A DNA stretch of 64,000 nt from Falsirhodobacter halotolerans (GTDB lineage: Bacteria > Pseudomonadota > Alphaproteobacteria > Rhodobacterales > Rhodobacteraceae), in contig NZ_JALJAZ010000001.1 in the NCBI RefSeq assembly GCF_022899245.1, positions 414,501 to 478,500 on the forward strand. Reading direction: 5' to 3'. The notes under the pieces are model-generated. The model had not been told where the DNA came from. It was given only the letters and a program-made list of their open reading frames with translations, and did not search any database. Below are positions 17,042 to 27,407 of the stretch, piece after piece; position 1 is the first letter of the stretch, and each line of letters begins with the position of its first letter. The position numbers and the translations under genes are program-made.

Positions 17042-20000
17042 ATGTCACATCCCGTCCGCTTCCTGCATCTGCGCGTCCACACCGAACATTCCCTTCTGGA
17101 AGGGGCGGTGCCGGTCAAATCCCTGGTCAAACTGTGCGCGGCGGCGGATATGCCCGCCGTGGCGGTGACGGACACGAACAACATGTTCGCCGCGCTGGAA
17201 TTTTCCGTCACGGCCAGCGGCGCGGGCGTGCAGCCCATCATCGGCTGTCAGGTGGCGCTGGATTACGACCCCGCCCGTCCGGGGGAAAAGCCGCGCCTGC
17301 CTGCGGGCCTTGTCCTGCTGGCGCAGGACGAGGCGGGGTATATGAACCTGATGAAGCTGTCCTCCTGCCTTTACCTCGACAAGGGGGGGCAGTTGCCGCA
17401 GGTCACGCTGGACCAGCTTGAGGCGCATGGCGCAGGGTTGATCTGCCTGACGGGCGGGCCGGACGGGCCGGTGGGGCGGCTTCTGGCGGGCGGGCAGCGG
17501 CCCAAGGCCGAAGCGCTGATGCAGCGGCTGGCCGCGATCTATGGCGACCGGCTTTACGTTGAACTTCAGCGCCATCCGGGCGAGGGGGGGCGCCTGCCCG
17601 AGGCCGAGGCCCTGTCCGAACGCGGTTTCATCGAGATGGCCTATGCCATGAACCTGCCGCTGGTCGCCACGAACGACGTCTATTTCCCCAAGGCCGAGAT
17701 GTATGAGGCGCATGATGCCCTGATCTGCATCGGCGAGGGGGCCTATGTCGATCAGCAGCAGCCCCGCCGCCGCCTGACGCCGCAGCATTACTTCAAGTCC
17801 GAAGCCGAGATGTGCGCCCTGTTCGCCGATCTGCCCGAGGCGCTGGAGAACACGGTGGAGATCGCCCGCCGCTGCGCCTTCAAGGCGGTGAAGCGCAACC
17901 CGATCCTGCCCCGCTTTGCCGAGGACGAGGTGGAGGAGCTGCGCCGTCAGGCCCGCGAGGGGCTGGACCGGCGGCTGGCCGTCATCCCCCACGCGGCCCC
18001 GGTGGAAGATTACCGCAAGCGGCTGGATTTCGAACTGGGCATCATCGAGCGGATGGGCTTTCCCGGCTATTTCCTGATCGTGGCCGATTTCATCAAATGG
18101 GCCAAGGATCACGACATTCCGGTGGGGCCGGGTCGGGGGTCGGGGGCCGGCAGTCTCGTCGCCTATGCGCTGACGATCACCGATCTCGATCCGCTGCGCT
18201 ATGCCCTTCTGTTCGAACGGTTCCTCAACCCCGAACGGGTGTCGATGCCGGATTTCGACATCGACTTCTGCATGGACCGGCGGGAGGAGGTGATCCGCTA
18301 TGTCCAGGGGAAATACGGGCGCGAGAAGGTGGGCCAGATCATCACCTTCGGCGCGCTGTTGTCCAAGGCCGCCGTGCGCGACGTGGGGCGGGTCTTGCAG
18401 ATGTCCTATGGTCAGGTGGACCGGCTGTCGAAGCTGATCCCGGTCGAAGGGGTGAAGCCCGTGTCGATCGCCAAGGCGCTGGCGGATGAGCCGCGCCTGC
18501 GCGAGGCCGCGCGGGAGGAGGTGGTGAAGCGCCTTCTGGATTACGGCCAGAAGATCGAGGGGCTGCTGCGCAACGCCTCCACCCACGCCGCGGGTGTGGT
18601 GATCGGGGATCGTCCGCTGGATGAACTGGTGCCGCTTTATCAGGACCCGCGCTCGGACATGCCCGCGACGCAGTTCAACATGAAATGGGTGGAGGCGGCG
18701 GGGCTGGTGAAGTTCGACTTCCTCGGCCTCAAGACGCTGACGGTGATCCAGAACGCCATCGACCTGATCCGGGAGGGCGGGCGCGACCTGCACACGGGCG
18801 CCGACGGGCGCGCGCTCTATGTGCCCGAACCGGGGACGGAGAACGACATCGGGCATATCCCGCTGGACGACAAGCCGACCTATGATCTTTATTCCTCGGC
18901 CAAGACGGTCGCGGTGTTCCAGGTGGAATCCAGCGGCATGATGGACGCGCTGCGCCGCATGAAGCCCACCTGCATCGAGGATATCGTGGCGCTGGTCGCC
19001 CTTTACCGGCCCGGCCCGATGGAGAACATCCCGACCTATTGCGAGGTGAAGAACGGCGTCCGCGATCTGGAATCCATCCACCCGACCATCGATTTCATCC
19101 TGGCCGAAACGCAGGGCATCATCGTCTATCAGGAACAGGTGATGCAGATCGCGCAGGTCATGGCGGGCTATTCGCTGGGCGGGGCCGACCTTCTGCGCCG
19201 CGCGATGGGCAAGAAGATCGCCGAGGAGATGGCCAAGGAGCGCCCCAAATTCATCAAGGGCGCGGCGGAAACCCACAACATCGACGCGAAGAAGGCGGGC
19301 GAGGTCTTCGACCTTCTGGAGAAGTTCGCCAATTACGGCTTCAACAAATCCCACGCCGCCGCCTATGCCGTCGTCAGCTATCAGACGGGCTGGCTGAAGG
19401 CGAACCATCCGGTGGAGTTCATGGCCGGCGTCATGAACTGCGATATCGACCTGACGGACAAGCTCGCGATCTACAAGCGCGAGGTGGACAAGCTGGGGAT
19501 CGAGACGGTGCCGCCTTGCGTCAACCGCAGCCAGGCGACGTTCAGCGTGAAGGGCGGCAAGCTGGTTTACGGCCTTGGCGCGCTGAAGAACGTGGGCGTG
19601 GAGGCGATGCGGATGATCGTCGCCGGGCGCGGCGATGCGCCCTTCGTCAGCCTGTTCGACATGGCCCGCCGCGTGGACCTGAAACGCGTGGGCAAGCGCC
19701 CTATGGAGATGCTGGCGCGGGCGGGGGCATTCGATGTGCTGGACGGCAACCGTGCGCGGGTGTTCGACGGGCTGGAGGCGCTGGTCGCCTATTCCGCGAT
19801 GGTGCACGACCAGCGCGGCTCGGCGCAGGTGTCGTTGTTCGGCGAAGGGGGGGACGACCTGCCCGAACCGCGCATCATCAACCGCGACGACTGGCTGCCG
19901 GTGGAGCGATTGACCGAGGAGCATCAGGCGATCGGCTTCTATCTGTCGGGCCATCCCCTGGACGATTACATGGCCCCCCTGCGCCGCCGGAACGTGATGA

Positions 20001-20533
20001 CGCTGACCGAATTGACGGCAGCGGCAGAGCAGGGGCCGAAGGTGGCCAAGCTTGCGGGATCGGTGTCGTCGAAGCAGGAACGCAAATCCGCCAAGGGCAA
20101 CCGTTTCGCCTTCGTGCAGCTGTCCGACCCGACGGGATTGTATGAGGTGACGGTGTTTTCCGACACGCTGGAACAGGCGCGCGACCTGCTGGAGCCGGGG
20201 AGCAACGTCGTCCTGACGGTGGAGGCGCAGTTGGAGGGCGACACGCTGAAACTGCTGGCCCGCGCGGCGCAGCCCATCGATTCGGTGGCGGCGGAAGGCG
20301 GCGGCGGCGGGGTCCGCATCCATCTGGAGAAGGCGGAGGCGGCGGCCTCGGTCGCGGCGCTGTTCGGCCGGGTGGCGGGGGGGCGGGCGCAGTCCAAGGT
20401 CCAGTTCTGCATTACCGACCCGCAGGGGCGCGAGGTGTGGGTGGAGCTGCCCCAGCCCTATGCCGTGACGCCGCAGGTGAAGGGGGCGATCAAGGCCATC
20501 CAAGGCGTCGTCATGGTGGAGGATTTCACGTGA
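17042..20533 (+). CDS. dnaE: DNA polymerase III subunit alpha DnaE
   Basis: Catalytic subunit of the replicative DNA polymerase, 1163 aa. The N-terminal PHP domain starts FLHLRVHTEHSLLEGA; the polymerase core includes GPGRGSGAGSLVAYAL and the catalytic PDFDIDFCMDRR; further blocks are QEQVMQIAQVMAGYS and FNKSHAAAYAVVSYQT. An OB-fold (GSVSSKQERKSAKGNRFAFV) and the beta-clamp-binding C-terminal region follow. Length is typical for DnaE1. Transcribed alone and overlapping the convergent AbrB gene by eight bases. Confidence 0.98.
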   Translation: MSHPVRFLHLRVHTEHSLLEGAVPVKSLVKLCAAADMPAVAVTDTNNMFAALEFSVTASGAGVQPIIGCQVALDYDPARPGEKPRLPAGLVLLAQDEAGYMNLMKLSSCLYLDKGGQLPQVTLDQLEAHGAGLICLTGGPDGPVGRLLAGGQRPKAEALMQRLAAIYGDRLYVELQRHPGEGGRLPEAEALSERGFIEMAYAMNLPLVATNDVYFPKAEMYEAHDALICIGEGAYVDQQQPRRRLTPQHYFKSEAEMCALFADLPEALENTVEIARRCAFKAVKRNPILPRFAEDEVEELRRQAREGLDRRLAVIPHAAPVEDYRKRLDFELGIIERMGFPGYFLIVADFIKWAKDHDIPVGPGRGSGAGSLVAYALTITDLDPLRYALLFERFLNPERVSMPDFDIDFCMDRREEVIRYVQGKYGREKVGQIITFGALLSKAAVRDVGRVLQMSYGQVDRLSKLIPVEGVKPVSIAKALADEPRLREAAREEVVKRLLDYGQKIEGLLRNASTHAAGVVIGDRPLDELVPLYQDPRSDMPATQFNMKWVEAAGLVKFDFLGLKTLTVIQNAIDLIREGGRDLHTGADGRALYVPEPGTENDIGHIPLDDKPTYDLYSSAKTVAVFQVESSGMMDALRRMKPTCIEDIVALVALYRPGPMENIPTYCEVKNGVRDLESIHPTIDFILAETQGIIVYQEQVMQIAQVMAGYSLGGADLLRRAMGKKIAEEMAKERPKFIKGAAETHNIDAKKAGEVFDLLEKFANYGFNKSHAAAYAVVSYQTGWLKANHPVEFMAGVMNCDIDLTDKLAIYKREVDKLGIETVPPCVNRSQATFSVKGGKLVYGLGALKNVGVEAMRMIVAGRGDAPFVSLFDMARRVDLKRVGKRPMEMLARAGAFDVLDGNRARVFDGLEALVAYSAMVHDQRGSAQVSLFGEGGDDLPEPRIINRDDWLPVERLTEEHQAIGFYLSGHPLDDYMAPLRRRNVMTLTELTAAAEQGPKVAKLAGSVSSKQERKSAKGNRFAFVQLSDPTGLYEVTVFSDTLEQARDLLEPGSNVVLTVEAQLEGDTLKLLARAAQPIDSVAAEGGGGGVRIHLEKAEAAASVAALFGRVAGGRAQSKVQFCITDPQGREVWVELPQPYAVTPQVKGAIKAIQGVVMVEDFT

Positions 20534-21578
20534 AGTGACGGGCGAACATGCGCGCCAGCGTCACGCCCAGCACGATCCGCACGACGTGATGCACCGTCAC
20601 GAACACCACGCTCAGCTGGATGGACAGGGCGATCAGGCTCATCTCGGCCACGCCGCCGGGGGCGAAGGCCAGAAAGATCGCCGCCACCGGCTGCCCCGTC
20701 GCGCCCGACAGCGCCAGCCCGAACAGGGCCGCGATGCCAAGGCCCATCGCGACGTTCAGCACCGTCACCTTCGCCGCCAGCCCGATATGCCCCATCGGCA
20801 GCCCCGCGAACCGCGCGCCCAGAAGGCTGCCCACCACCACCTGCGCCACGCTGACGGCCCAGGCGGGCGGAATGGCATCCGTCAGCCCCAGCGCGTGGAC
20901 CAGCGCCGACATCAGAAGCGGGCCGGTCATGGGGGCGGCCGGAAACCGCAGGCGCAGCGCGATCCACAACCCCGACGCCGCCGCGGCAAACAGAATGCCC
21001 ACGTCGATCAGGCCCAGCGTCCCGTGGCTTTCCATCCGCAGAACGGGGCTGACATGCGTTTCGGTCAGCAGGGAAAAGGCGATGGGCACGAACAGGATCG
21101 TCAGGATTAGGCGCAGGAATTGCAGCAGGATCAGAAGCTTGACATCCGCCCCCGCCTCCTCGCCCAACATGACGCATTCCATCAGGCCCCCCGGCACCGC
21201 CCCGTAATAGGCGGTGGGCCGGTCGATGCCGAACCGCGAATAGAAGAGGTATCCCAACCCGTGAACCAGCGGAATGTAAAGGACCAGCGCCAGCAGGCTG
21301 GGCCACCATTCCAGCATCTGGCTCGCCACTTCGGGGGTGAAATTGCCGCCGATCGCCAGACCGACGATGGGGATGATGAAGGTCCGCAGCGTTTGCGGCA
21401 CCTGCATCCGGTGCCCGAAGGGACGCCAGCCGAAGGCCGCCACGCCCCCCACCGCCAGCAGCGATCCGATCAGCAGCGCGATGGGCAGGCCCAGCGCCAC
21501 GCCGATGCCCCCGCCCACCCCGCCGATCACCAGCGTGAGGACTGTCGCGGGCCAATCGATCCGGGTCAGGAACTGCAT
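20526..21578 (-). CDS. AbrB-family membrane protein
   Basis: A 350-aa integral membrane protein with about ten hydrophobic segments in two similar halves, matching the AbrB family (formerly annotated as putative ammonia monooxygenase). Signature areas are YYGAVPGGLMECVMLGEEAG in the first half and LAFAPGGVAEMSLIALS in the second; the paired PGG motifs are characteristic. Transport of small solutes has been suggested for relatives, but the substrate is unknown. The ATG lies directly after AGGGGG. Convergent with dnaE. Confidence 0.85.
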   Translation of the reverse strand: MQFLTRIDWPATVLTLVIGGVGGGIGVALGLPIALLIGSLLAVGGVAAFGWRPFGHRMQVPQTLRTFIIPIVGLAIGGNFTPEVASQMLEWWPSLLALVLYIPLVHGLGYLFYSRFGIDRPTAYYGAVPGGLMECVMLGEEAGADVKLLILLQFLRLILTILFVPIAFSLLTETHVSPVLRMESHGTLGLIDVGILFAAAASGLWIALRLRFPAAPMTGPLLMSALVHALGLTDAIPPAWAVSVAQVVVGSLLGARFAGLPMGHIGLAAKVTVLNVAMGLGIAALFGLALSGATGQPVAAIFLAFAPGGVAEMSLIALSIQLSVVFVTVHHVVRIVLGVTLARMFARHFT

Positions 21579-21618
21579 CCCCCTATTCACCACCGGGGCG
21601 CGGGGTTGGCAAGGGCCC

Positions 21619-21822
21619 TCACCAATGCGGCGGGCGCTGATCGGCCAGGGGGATCGTGCCGCCCGCGCCGCCCTCCTGCGCCTCACGCTCGGCCTCGCGT
21701 TCCAGCAAAAGGCCCACGCGGCGGGTCAGGCGGTCGATCTCGCGCGCCTGGGCGGTCACGACATCCGACAAATCCTCGACCATGCGGGTCAGATGGGCGA
21801 TCTGTTCTTCGATATGGTCCAA
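21619..21822 (-). CDS. slyX: SlyX family protein (probable TTG start)
   Basis: A 67-aa coiled-coil protein: [18 protein letters not shown], a heptad-rich middle with [16 protein letters not shown], and the conserved SlyX ending DQRPPHW. SlyX function is unknown. No ATG lies at the expected N-terminus; a TTG after AAGGAACA gives the family-like start. In-frame ATGs further upstream would run into the hisS start on the other strand and add a non-conserved N-terminus. It lies between hisS (divergent) and the AbrB gene. Confidence 0.75.
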   Translation of the reverse strand: MDHIEEQIAHLTRMVEDLSDVVTAQAREIDRLTRRVGLLLEREAEREAQEGGAGGTIPLADQRPPHW

Positions 21823-21898
21823 TGTTCCTTGGCGCGGCTTGTCGCCCGCGCCCCCTTCCGTTAAGCGTCTTGCGCACAGAATAGCGAAGGGTCCGCGC

Positions 21899-23383
21899 AT
21901 GGCCAAGGACAAGTCCCCCCGTCGCCCCAAGGCCGAACCGCCGAAGGGTTTCCGCGATTATTTCGGCGCGGACGTGACCGAACGCAAGGATATGCTCCAC
22001 GCCATTGCCGAGGTGTATCACCGCTATGGCTTCGACCCGCTGGAAACCAGCGCGGTGGAGACGGTGGAGGCGCTGGGCAAGTTCCTTCCCGACGTGGACC
22101 GCCCGAACGAGGGCGTCTTCGGCTGGCAGGACGAGGATGAGCAGTGGCTGGCGCTGCGTTACGATCTGACCGCACCTCTGGCCCGCGTGGCGGCGCAGTT
22201 CCGCAACGATCTGCCCAGCCCCTACCGCCGTTATGCGATGGGGCCGGTCTGGCGCAACGAAAAGCCGGGGCCGGGGCGCTTTCGCCAATTCTATCAATGC
22301 GACGCCGACACGGTGGGCGCGCCTTCGGTCGCGGCGGATGCCGAGATCTGCGCCATGCTGTCGGACGCGCTGGAGGTCGTGGGAATCCCGCGCGGCGATT
22401 ACATCGTGCGGGTCAACAACCGCAAGGTTCTGAACGGCGTGATGCAGGCGGCGGGCATCTTCGACCCCGCCGATCCCGCGCGGTTCGAGGGGGAACGGGG
22501 CATCGTGCTGCGCGCCATCGACAAGCTGGACCGGCTGGGCGAGGACGGGGTCCGCGCGCTTCTGGGCGCGGGGCGCAAGGACGCCTCGGGCGATTACACC
22601 AGCGGGGCCGGTCTGGCCGAGGAGCAGGCGGAGATCGTCATGGGCTTCATGGCGGCCAAGCGCGCCACGGGGGCGGCCACGGCGGCGCGGTTGCGCGAAC
22701 TGGTCGGCACCTCGCCCATCGGGTTGGAAGGGGTGCAGGAGCTGGAGACGATCGCCGAGATCCTTGACCGGCAGGGCTATGCCTCGGACCGGATCGAGGT
22801 GGACCCCTCGGTCGTGCGGGGCCTGGGTTACTACACCGGGCCCGTGTTCGAGGCGGAGCTGACCTTCGAGATTCTGGACGAGAAGGGCCAAAAGCGCCAG
22901 TTCGGCAGCGTGTCCGGCGGCGGGCGCTATGACGATCTGGTCAAGCGCTTCACCGGGCAGGCGGTGCCGGCCACGGGCGTCTCCATCGGGGTGGATCGGC
23001 TTCTGGCGGCCCTGCGCGCCAAGGGGCGCATGGGCGAACAGGCGGCGGGTCCGGTCATCGTGACCGTCATGGACCGCGACCGGATGGGCGACTACATGGC
23101 GATGGCCGCCGATCTGCGCAACGCGGGCGTGCGGGCCGAGGTTTATCTGGGCAACCCCAAGAACTTCGGCAACCAGTTGAAATACGCCGACAAGCGCGCA
23201 TCCCCCGTGGCGGTGATCCAGGGCGGGGATGAGGCGGGCAAGGGCACCGTCATCCTCAAGGACCTGATCCTTGGCGCGAAGATCGCCGAAGGGGCCAGCC
23301 TTGAGGAATGGAAGGCCCGCCCCGCGCAGGTGGAAATTCCGCGCGGCGATCTGGTGGCCGAAGTGCGGAAGATGCTGTCATGA
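21899..23383 (+). CDS. hisS: Histidine--tRNA ligase HisS
   Basis: Class II synthetase charging tRNA-His, 494 aa. Motif 1 region [20 protein letters not shown], motif 2 [19 protein letters not shown], the HisA signature [11 protein letters not shown] and motif 3 [15 protein letters not shown] are all visible, followed by the anticodon-binding domain. The N-terminal extension [13 protein letters not shown] is basic. It is coupled to hisZ by ATGA, placing histidine activation and histidine synthesis in one transcript. Confidence 0.97.
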   Translation: MAKDKSPRRPKAEPPKGFRDYFGADVTERKDMLHAIAEVYHRYGFDPLETSAVETVEALGKFLPDVDRPNEGVFGWQDEDEQWLALRYDLTAPLARVAAQFRNDLPSPYRRYAMGPVWRNEKPGPGRFRQFYQCDADTVGAPSVAADAEICAMLSDALEVVGIPRGDYIVRVNNRKVLNGVMQAAGIFDPADPARFEGERGIVLRAIDKLDRLGEDGVRALLGAGRKDASGDYTSGAGLAEEQAEIVMGFMAAKRATGAATAARLRELVGTSPIGLEGVQELETIAEILDRQGYASDRIEVDPSVVRGLGYYTGPVFEAELTFEILDEKGQKRQFGSVSGGGRYDDLVKRFTGQAVPATGVSIGVDRLLAALRAKGRMGEQAAGPVIVTVMDRDRMGDYMAMAADLRNAGVRAEVYLGNPKNFGNQLKYADKRASPVAVIQGGDEAGKGTVILKDLILGAKIAEGASLEEWKARPAQVEIPRGDLVAEVRKMLS

Positions 23384-24468
23384 CCAAGGCCGAGGTGCGG
23401 GCCGAGGCGGAACGTCTGTTCGCGGCCTTTCTGTCGGCGGGGGCCGAGGCGGTGGAGGCGGACATCCTGCTGCCCGCCGACACCCTGCTGGACCTGTATG
23501 GCGAAGACATCCGCGCCCGCGCCTATGTCACCCAGGACCCCCTGCGGGGCGAGATGATGTTGCGCCCCGATTTCACCGTGCCGGTGGTGCAGGCGCATAT
23601 GGCGCATGGGGCGGACCCCGCGCGTTATGCCTATATGGGCGAGGTGTTCCGCAAGCAGGATCACCTGCTGCCCCGCGCCTCGGAATACCTTCAGGTCGGG
23701 TTCGAGGTGTTCGACCGCACCGCACCCGAACAGGCGGATGCCGAAGTATTCGCGCTGCTTGCGAACCTTCTGTCCCCCCTGAACCTGCGCCCGGCCACGG
23801 GGGACATGGCGATCCTGCTGGCCGCGATCCGGGGGCTGGAGACGACGCCCACCCGCATCAGCGCGCTGCTGCGTCATGTCTGGCGGCCGAAGCGGTTCCG
23901 GCATCTTCTGGACCGTTATGCCGGGCGCATCGGCCCCCATCCGGCCCGTATCCGCCTGCTGAAGGCGCTGGAGGCGGGCAAGCTGCCCAAGGTCGGCCCG
24001 CATATCGGCCTGCGGTCCGCGCAGGAGATCGCGGCCCGCATCCACGCGCTGGCCGACGACGCCGACACCGCCCCCATTCCGGCCAAGCAGGTGGGATTGC
24101 TGGAGGATCTGATGACCCTGTCCGCGCCCGCGCCCGCGGCGTTGGAGCGGCTGCGCGATCTGGCGGTCGATCTGCCCCATATCACCGACGCGGTGGAGGT
24201 TCTGGCCGCTCGGCTGTCCGCGCTGCGGGCGCGGGGCATCGACACCGACCGCCTGCCGTTCGAAACGGGGCATGGCCGCGTGGCGCTGGAATATTACGAT
24301 GGCTTCGTCTTCAGCTTCCACGCCGCCGATCCCGCGCTGCCGCCGGTGGCGAATGGCGGGCGTTATGACGCGCTGACCCGCGTGTTGGGGCAGGGGCGGT
24401 CCATTCCGGCCGTGGGGGGCGTGGTGCGCCCGCATCTTGTGGCCGGGCTGGGGGGTCTGTCATGCTGA
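23380..24468 (+). CDS. hisZ: ATP phosphoribosyltransferase regulatory subunit HisZ
   Basis: A 362-aa HisRS paralogue lacking aminoacylation function, which assembles with short HisG and allows activity and histidine feedback. The synthetase-like fold is visible in [29 protein letters not shown] and a C-terminal [14 protein letters not shown] segment. It overlaps hisS by four and hisG by seven bases. The hisS-hisZ-hisG order fits the HisZ-dependent first step of histidine synthesis. Confidence 0.94.
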   Translation: MTKAEVRAEAERLFAAFLSAGAEAVEADILLPADTLLDLYGEDIRARAYVTQDPLRGEMMLRPDFTVPVVQAHMAHGADPARYAYMGEVFRKQDHLLPRASEYLQVGFEVFDRTAPEQADAEVFALLANLLSPLNLRPATGDMAILLAAIRGLETTPTRISALLRHVWRPKRFRHLLDRYAGRIGPHPARIRLLKALEAGKLPKVGPHIGLRSAQEIAARIHALADDADTAPIPAKQVGLLEDLMTLSAPAPAALERLRDLAVDLPHITDAVEVLAARLSALRARGIDTDRLPFETGHGRVALEYYDGFVFSFHAADPALPPVANGGRYDALTRVLGQGRSIPAVGGVVRPHLVAGLGGLSC

Positions 24469-25169
24469 AAGTGGGGGTGCCGTCCAAGGGGCGGCTGATG
24501 GAAAAAACCTTCGACTGGTTCGGGGCGCGCGGGGTCACCATGCGCCGCACGGGCAACGAACGGGAATATTCCGGCGCGGTGGATGGGGTGGACGGGGTGC
24601 AGCTCGTGCTTTTGTCCGCCGGAGAGATTCCGCGCGAACTGGCGGCGGGGCGTGTGCATCTGGGCGTCACGGGGTCGGACCTTGTGCGCGACAAGCTGGC
24701 CGATTGGGCGATGCAGGCGGTGCAGGTGGCCCCGTTGGGCTTCGGTCACGCGGACCTGATCCTCGCGGTGCCGACATCCTGGGTGGATGTGGACACGCTG
24801 GACGATCTGGACGCCGCCGCTTCCGCCTTTCGCCGCACCCACGGCTTCCGGCTGCGGATCGCCACGAAATACCACCGCCTCGTGCGCGATTTCCTGACCG
24901 AGAACGGGGTTGCGGATTATCAGCTGGTGGACAGCCAGGGGGCGACCGAGGGCACGGTGCGCAACCTGACGGCCGAGGCGATCGCCGACATCACCTCCAC
25001 CGGCGAGACGCTGCGCGCGAACCACCTGAAGATCCTTGAGGATGCGGTCGTGCACAAATCGCAGGCGACGCTGTTCGCCGCGCGCAACGCCGATTGGGGC
25101 CTTGCGATGGACCCGATGCGGACGTTGATGGCGCGGCTGAACCTGCCCATGCCGGATTTGGGCCGTTAA
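24462..25169 (+). CDS. hisG: ATP phosphoribosyltransferase catalytic subunit HisG (short form)
   Basis: Catalyses condensation of ATP and PRPP, the first committed step of histidine synthesis. It has 235 aa and lacks the C-terminal ACT-like regulatory domain of long HisG, consistent with dependence on HisZ encoded just upstream. Motifs: VPSKGRLMEKTFDW, the substrate-binding GVTGSDLVRDKL, and TEGTVRNLTAEAIADITSTG. The start lies within hisZ. It shares a TTAA stop tetranucleotide with the convergent DUF1489 gene. Confidence 0.95.
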   Translation: MLKVGVPSKGRLMEKTFDWFGARGVTMRRTGNEREYSGAVDGVDGVQLVLLSAGEIPRELAAGRVHLGVTGSDLVRDKLADWAMQAVQVAPLGFGHADLILAVPTSWVDVDTLDDLDAAASAFRRTHGFRLRIATKYHRLVRDFLTENGVADYQLVDSQGATEGTVRNLTAEAIADITSTGETLRANHLKILEDAVVHKSQATLFAARNADWGLAMDPMRTLMARLNLPMPDLGR

Positions 25170-25579
25170 CGCAGCCCCATATCCGCCAGCGCGCGCGCGA
25201 GCGCGGGAGGCAACGGCTCTTCCCGCGCGCGGCCCTGCGGCAGGTCGGCGGGGGCGTCCTTTGGGTCCAGATAGCGCCAGCCCTGAAACGCGCGGCGCGG
25301 CTGCACTTGGGTCCGCACCACCTCCGGGTCGAGGATCAGGGCGCATCGCTCGATCCCGTCCTCGCCGCGCACGGCCTCCATCGCGGTGATACGCTGGCGG
25401 GCCAGAACCAGCCCCTTGAAGATCCAGTAGATCGATCCGCCCGCCAGCACCTCCGCCTCGCGCTTGGGCCACATGCGGGTGATATGGCGGGGGGCGCCCT
25501 GCCAATGGGTGGCCTGACGATGGATCAGATCCTCGACCTTTTCGGCCCCGACGCACAATTTCAGAAGATGCAGGCTCAT
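25166..25579 (-). CDS. DUF1489 family protein
   Basis: A 137-aa protein of the alphaproteobacterial DUF1489 family, starting MSLHLLKLCVGAEKVEDL and containing HITRMWPKREAEVLAGGSIYW and a central region of charged beta-strand character. Function unknown; predicted soluble and cytoplasmic. It may be coupled to a doubtful 36-aa frame upstream (ATGA overlap). Confidence 0.88.
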   Translation of the reverse strand: MSLHLLKLCVGAEKVEDLIHRQATHWQGAPRHITRMWPKREAEVLAGGSIYWIFKGLVLARQRITAMEAVRGEDGIERCALILDPEVVRTQVQPRRAFQGWRYLDPKDAPADLPQGRAREEPLPPALARALADMGLR

Positions 25580-25686
25580 GCCGTATCAGATAGGGCGGGA
25601 CGGCGTCCGCGTCCATCCGCCGCAACACCGCCTTTGGACAAAGGCGCATGTTTCTTGCGGGGACGATTGTATTTCTCACGTTTCAT
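25576..25686 (-). CDS. Doubtful 36-aa basic reading frame upstream of DUF1489
   Basis: Encodes a Lys/Arg-rich peptide beginning MKREKYNRPRKKH, with its stop overlapping the DUF1489 ATG by four bases. Against it: third codon positions are much less GC-rich than in neighbouring genes, and the ribosome site is weak. The 211-base gap it sits in otherwise serves as promoter region for the peptide transporter. It may be a leader peptide or chance. Confidence 0.25.
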   Translation of the reverse strand: MKREKYNRPRKKHAPLSKGGVAADGRGRRPALSDTA

Positions 25687-25790
25687 TGATAATCCCGCTT
25701 GCCTGAACCGCCATTTGCGAAAATCATGCGGCGGCAGTCATGTTGCGTAAGGGCCGAATGAACGGCCCGCGCATATCGGGAGGTAACTGT

Positions 25791-27389
25791 ATGAAATTCG
25801 CCCATCTTCTCGCCGCCTCGACGCTGGCCGTCATGGCCGCCGGCGGCGTGCACGCCAAGACGCTGGTCTATTGCTCGGAAGGCTCGCCCGAAGGGTTCGA
25901 CGCCGCCGCGACCACCGCCGGCACCACGATGGACGCCGCCGCGGGCACCATCCTGAACGGTCTGGTGCAGTTCGAGCCGGGCACGACCAACGTCCAGCCC
26001 GCCCTGGCCGAAAGCTGGGAGGTCAACGAGGACGGCACGGAATACACGTTCAAGCTGCGTCCGGGCGTGAAATTCCATACGACCGACTATTTCACACCGA
26101 CGCGTGACGTGACCGCCGACGACGTGATCTTCTCGTTCGACCGTCAGGGCAATGCCGACAGCCCGTGGATCAACTATCTGCCGGGCATCAGCTACGAGTA
26201 TTACAACTCGATGGAAATGCCGGCCCTGGTGAAAGAGATACAGAAGGTCGACGACCTGACGGTGAAGTTCGTGCTGACCCGCGCCGAAGCGCCGTTCCTT
26301 GCGAACCTCGCGATGCCCTTCGCCTCGATCATCTCCAAGGAATATGCCGACCAGCTGGAAGCCGACGGCAACCTGTCGGCGCTGAACAGCCAGCCGATCG
26401 GCACCGGCCCCTACCAGTTCGTCGCCTATCAGCCGGATGCGGTCATCCGCTATCAGGCGAACCCCGATTACTGGAACGGCGCGCAGGCGATCGACGATCT
26501 GGTCTTCGCCATCACCCCCGATCCGGCGGTGCGCCGTCAGCGTCTGGAAGCCGGCGAATGCCATGTCATGCCCTATCCCGCTCCGGCGGATATCGAGGCG
26601 CTGAAGGGCAACGACACCCTTCAGGTGATGGAGCAGGCGGGCCTGAACGTCGCCTATCTGGCCTACAACACCACCATCGCGCCGTTCGACAATCCCGAAG
26701 TGCGTCGCGCGCTGAACATGGCGATGAACAAGGAAGCGCTGGTCGAGGCGGTGTTCCAGGGCACGGGCGTCGTGGCCAAGAACCCGATCCCGCCGACCAT
26801 GTGGTCCTATAACGACGCGGTCGAGGACAACCCCTACGATCCCGAAGGCGCCAAGGAAATCCTGGCGGCCGAAGGCGTGGACGGCCTGACGATGGAAGTC
26901 TGGGCGATGCCGGTGCAGCGTCCCTACATGCCCAACGCGCGCCGCACGGCCGAACTGATCCAGGCCGACTTCGCCGAAGTGGGCGTGAACGTGAACATCG
27001 TCTCCTATGAATGGGGCGAGTATCTCAAGCGGTCCACCGATCCGACCCGCACGGGCGCGGTGATCCTGGGCTGGACCGGCGACAACGGCGATCCGGACAA
27101 CTTCCTGGCCGTGCTTCTGGGCTGTGCTGCGACCGGCGACGGCGGTGCGAACCGCGCCCAATGGTGCAACGAGGATTTCGACAAGCTGATCCAGGATGCC
27201 AAGGTCACGACCGACGTGGCCGAGCGCACCCGCCTGTATGAAGAGGCGCAGGTCGTCTTCAAGGACCAGAACCCTTGGGCCACGCTGGCGCATTCCACCG
27301 TCTACATGCCGATGTCGGCCAAGGTTCAGGGCTATGTCATGAACCCGCTGGGCCGTCACAGCTTCGAAGGTGTCGACCTGGCCGAGTGA
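25791..27389 (+). CDS. Peptide ABC transporter substrate-binding protein (DppA/OppA-like)
   Basis: A 532-aa periplasmic solute-binding protein of SBP family 5. A signal peptide (cleaved near AAGGVHA) is followed by LVYCSEGSPEGFDAA, as in dipeptide-binding DppA; further family blocks are LAESWEVNEDGTEYTFKLR, IGTGPYQF and VRRALNMAMNKEALVEAVF. Start set by GGGAGGTAACTGT before ATG. First gene of a five-gene operon with two permeases and two ATPases. Dipeptide, haem or oligopeptide substrates are all possible. Confidence 0.93.
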   Translation: MKFAHLLAASTLAVMAAGGVHAKTLVYCSEGSPEGFDAAATTAGTTMDAAAGTILNGLVQFEPGTTNVQPALAESWEVNEDGTEYTFKLRPGVKFHTTDYFTPTRDVTADDVIFSFDRQGNADSPWINYLPGISYEYYNSMEMPALVKEIQKVDDLTVKFVLTRAEAPFLANLAMPFASIISKEYADQLEADGNLSALNSQPIGTGPYQFVAYQPDAVIRYQANPDYWNGAQAIDDLVFAITPDPAVRRQRLEAGECHVMPYPAPADIEALKGNDTLQVMEQAGLNVAYLAYNTTIAPFDNPEVRRALNMAMNKEALVEAVFQGTGVVAKNPIPPTMWSYNDAVEDNPYDPEGAKEILAAEGVDGLTMEVWAMPVQRPYMPNARRTAELIQADFAEVGVNVNIVSYEWGEYLKRSTDPTRTGAVILGWTGDNGDPDNFLAVLLGCAATGDGGANRAQWCNEDFDKLIQDAKVTTDVAERTRLYEEAQVVFKDQNPWATLAHSTVYMPMSAKVQGYVMNPLGRHSFEGVDLAE

Positions 27390-27407
27390 TCGGTCTGCAT
27401 GGCAATC

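Noticed and set aside
17045-20503. 1152-codon open frame opposite dnaE
   Set aside because: Antisense shadow; His/Arg/Gln-rich sequence with no domain, while dnaE on the plus strand is complete and highly conserved.
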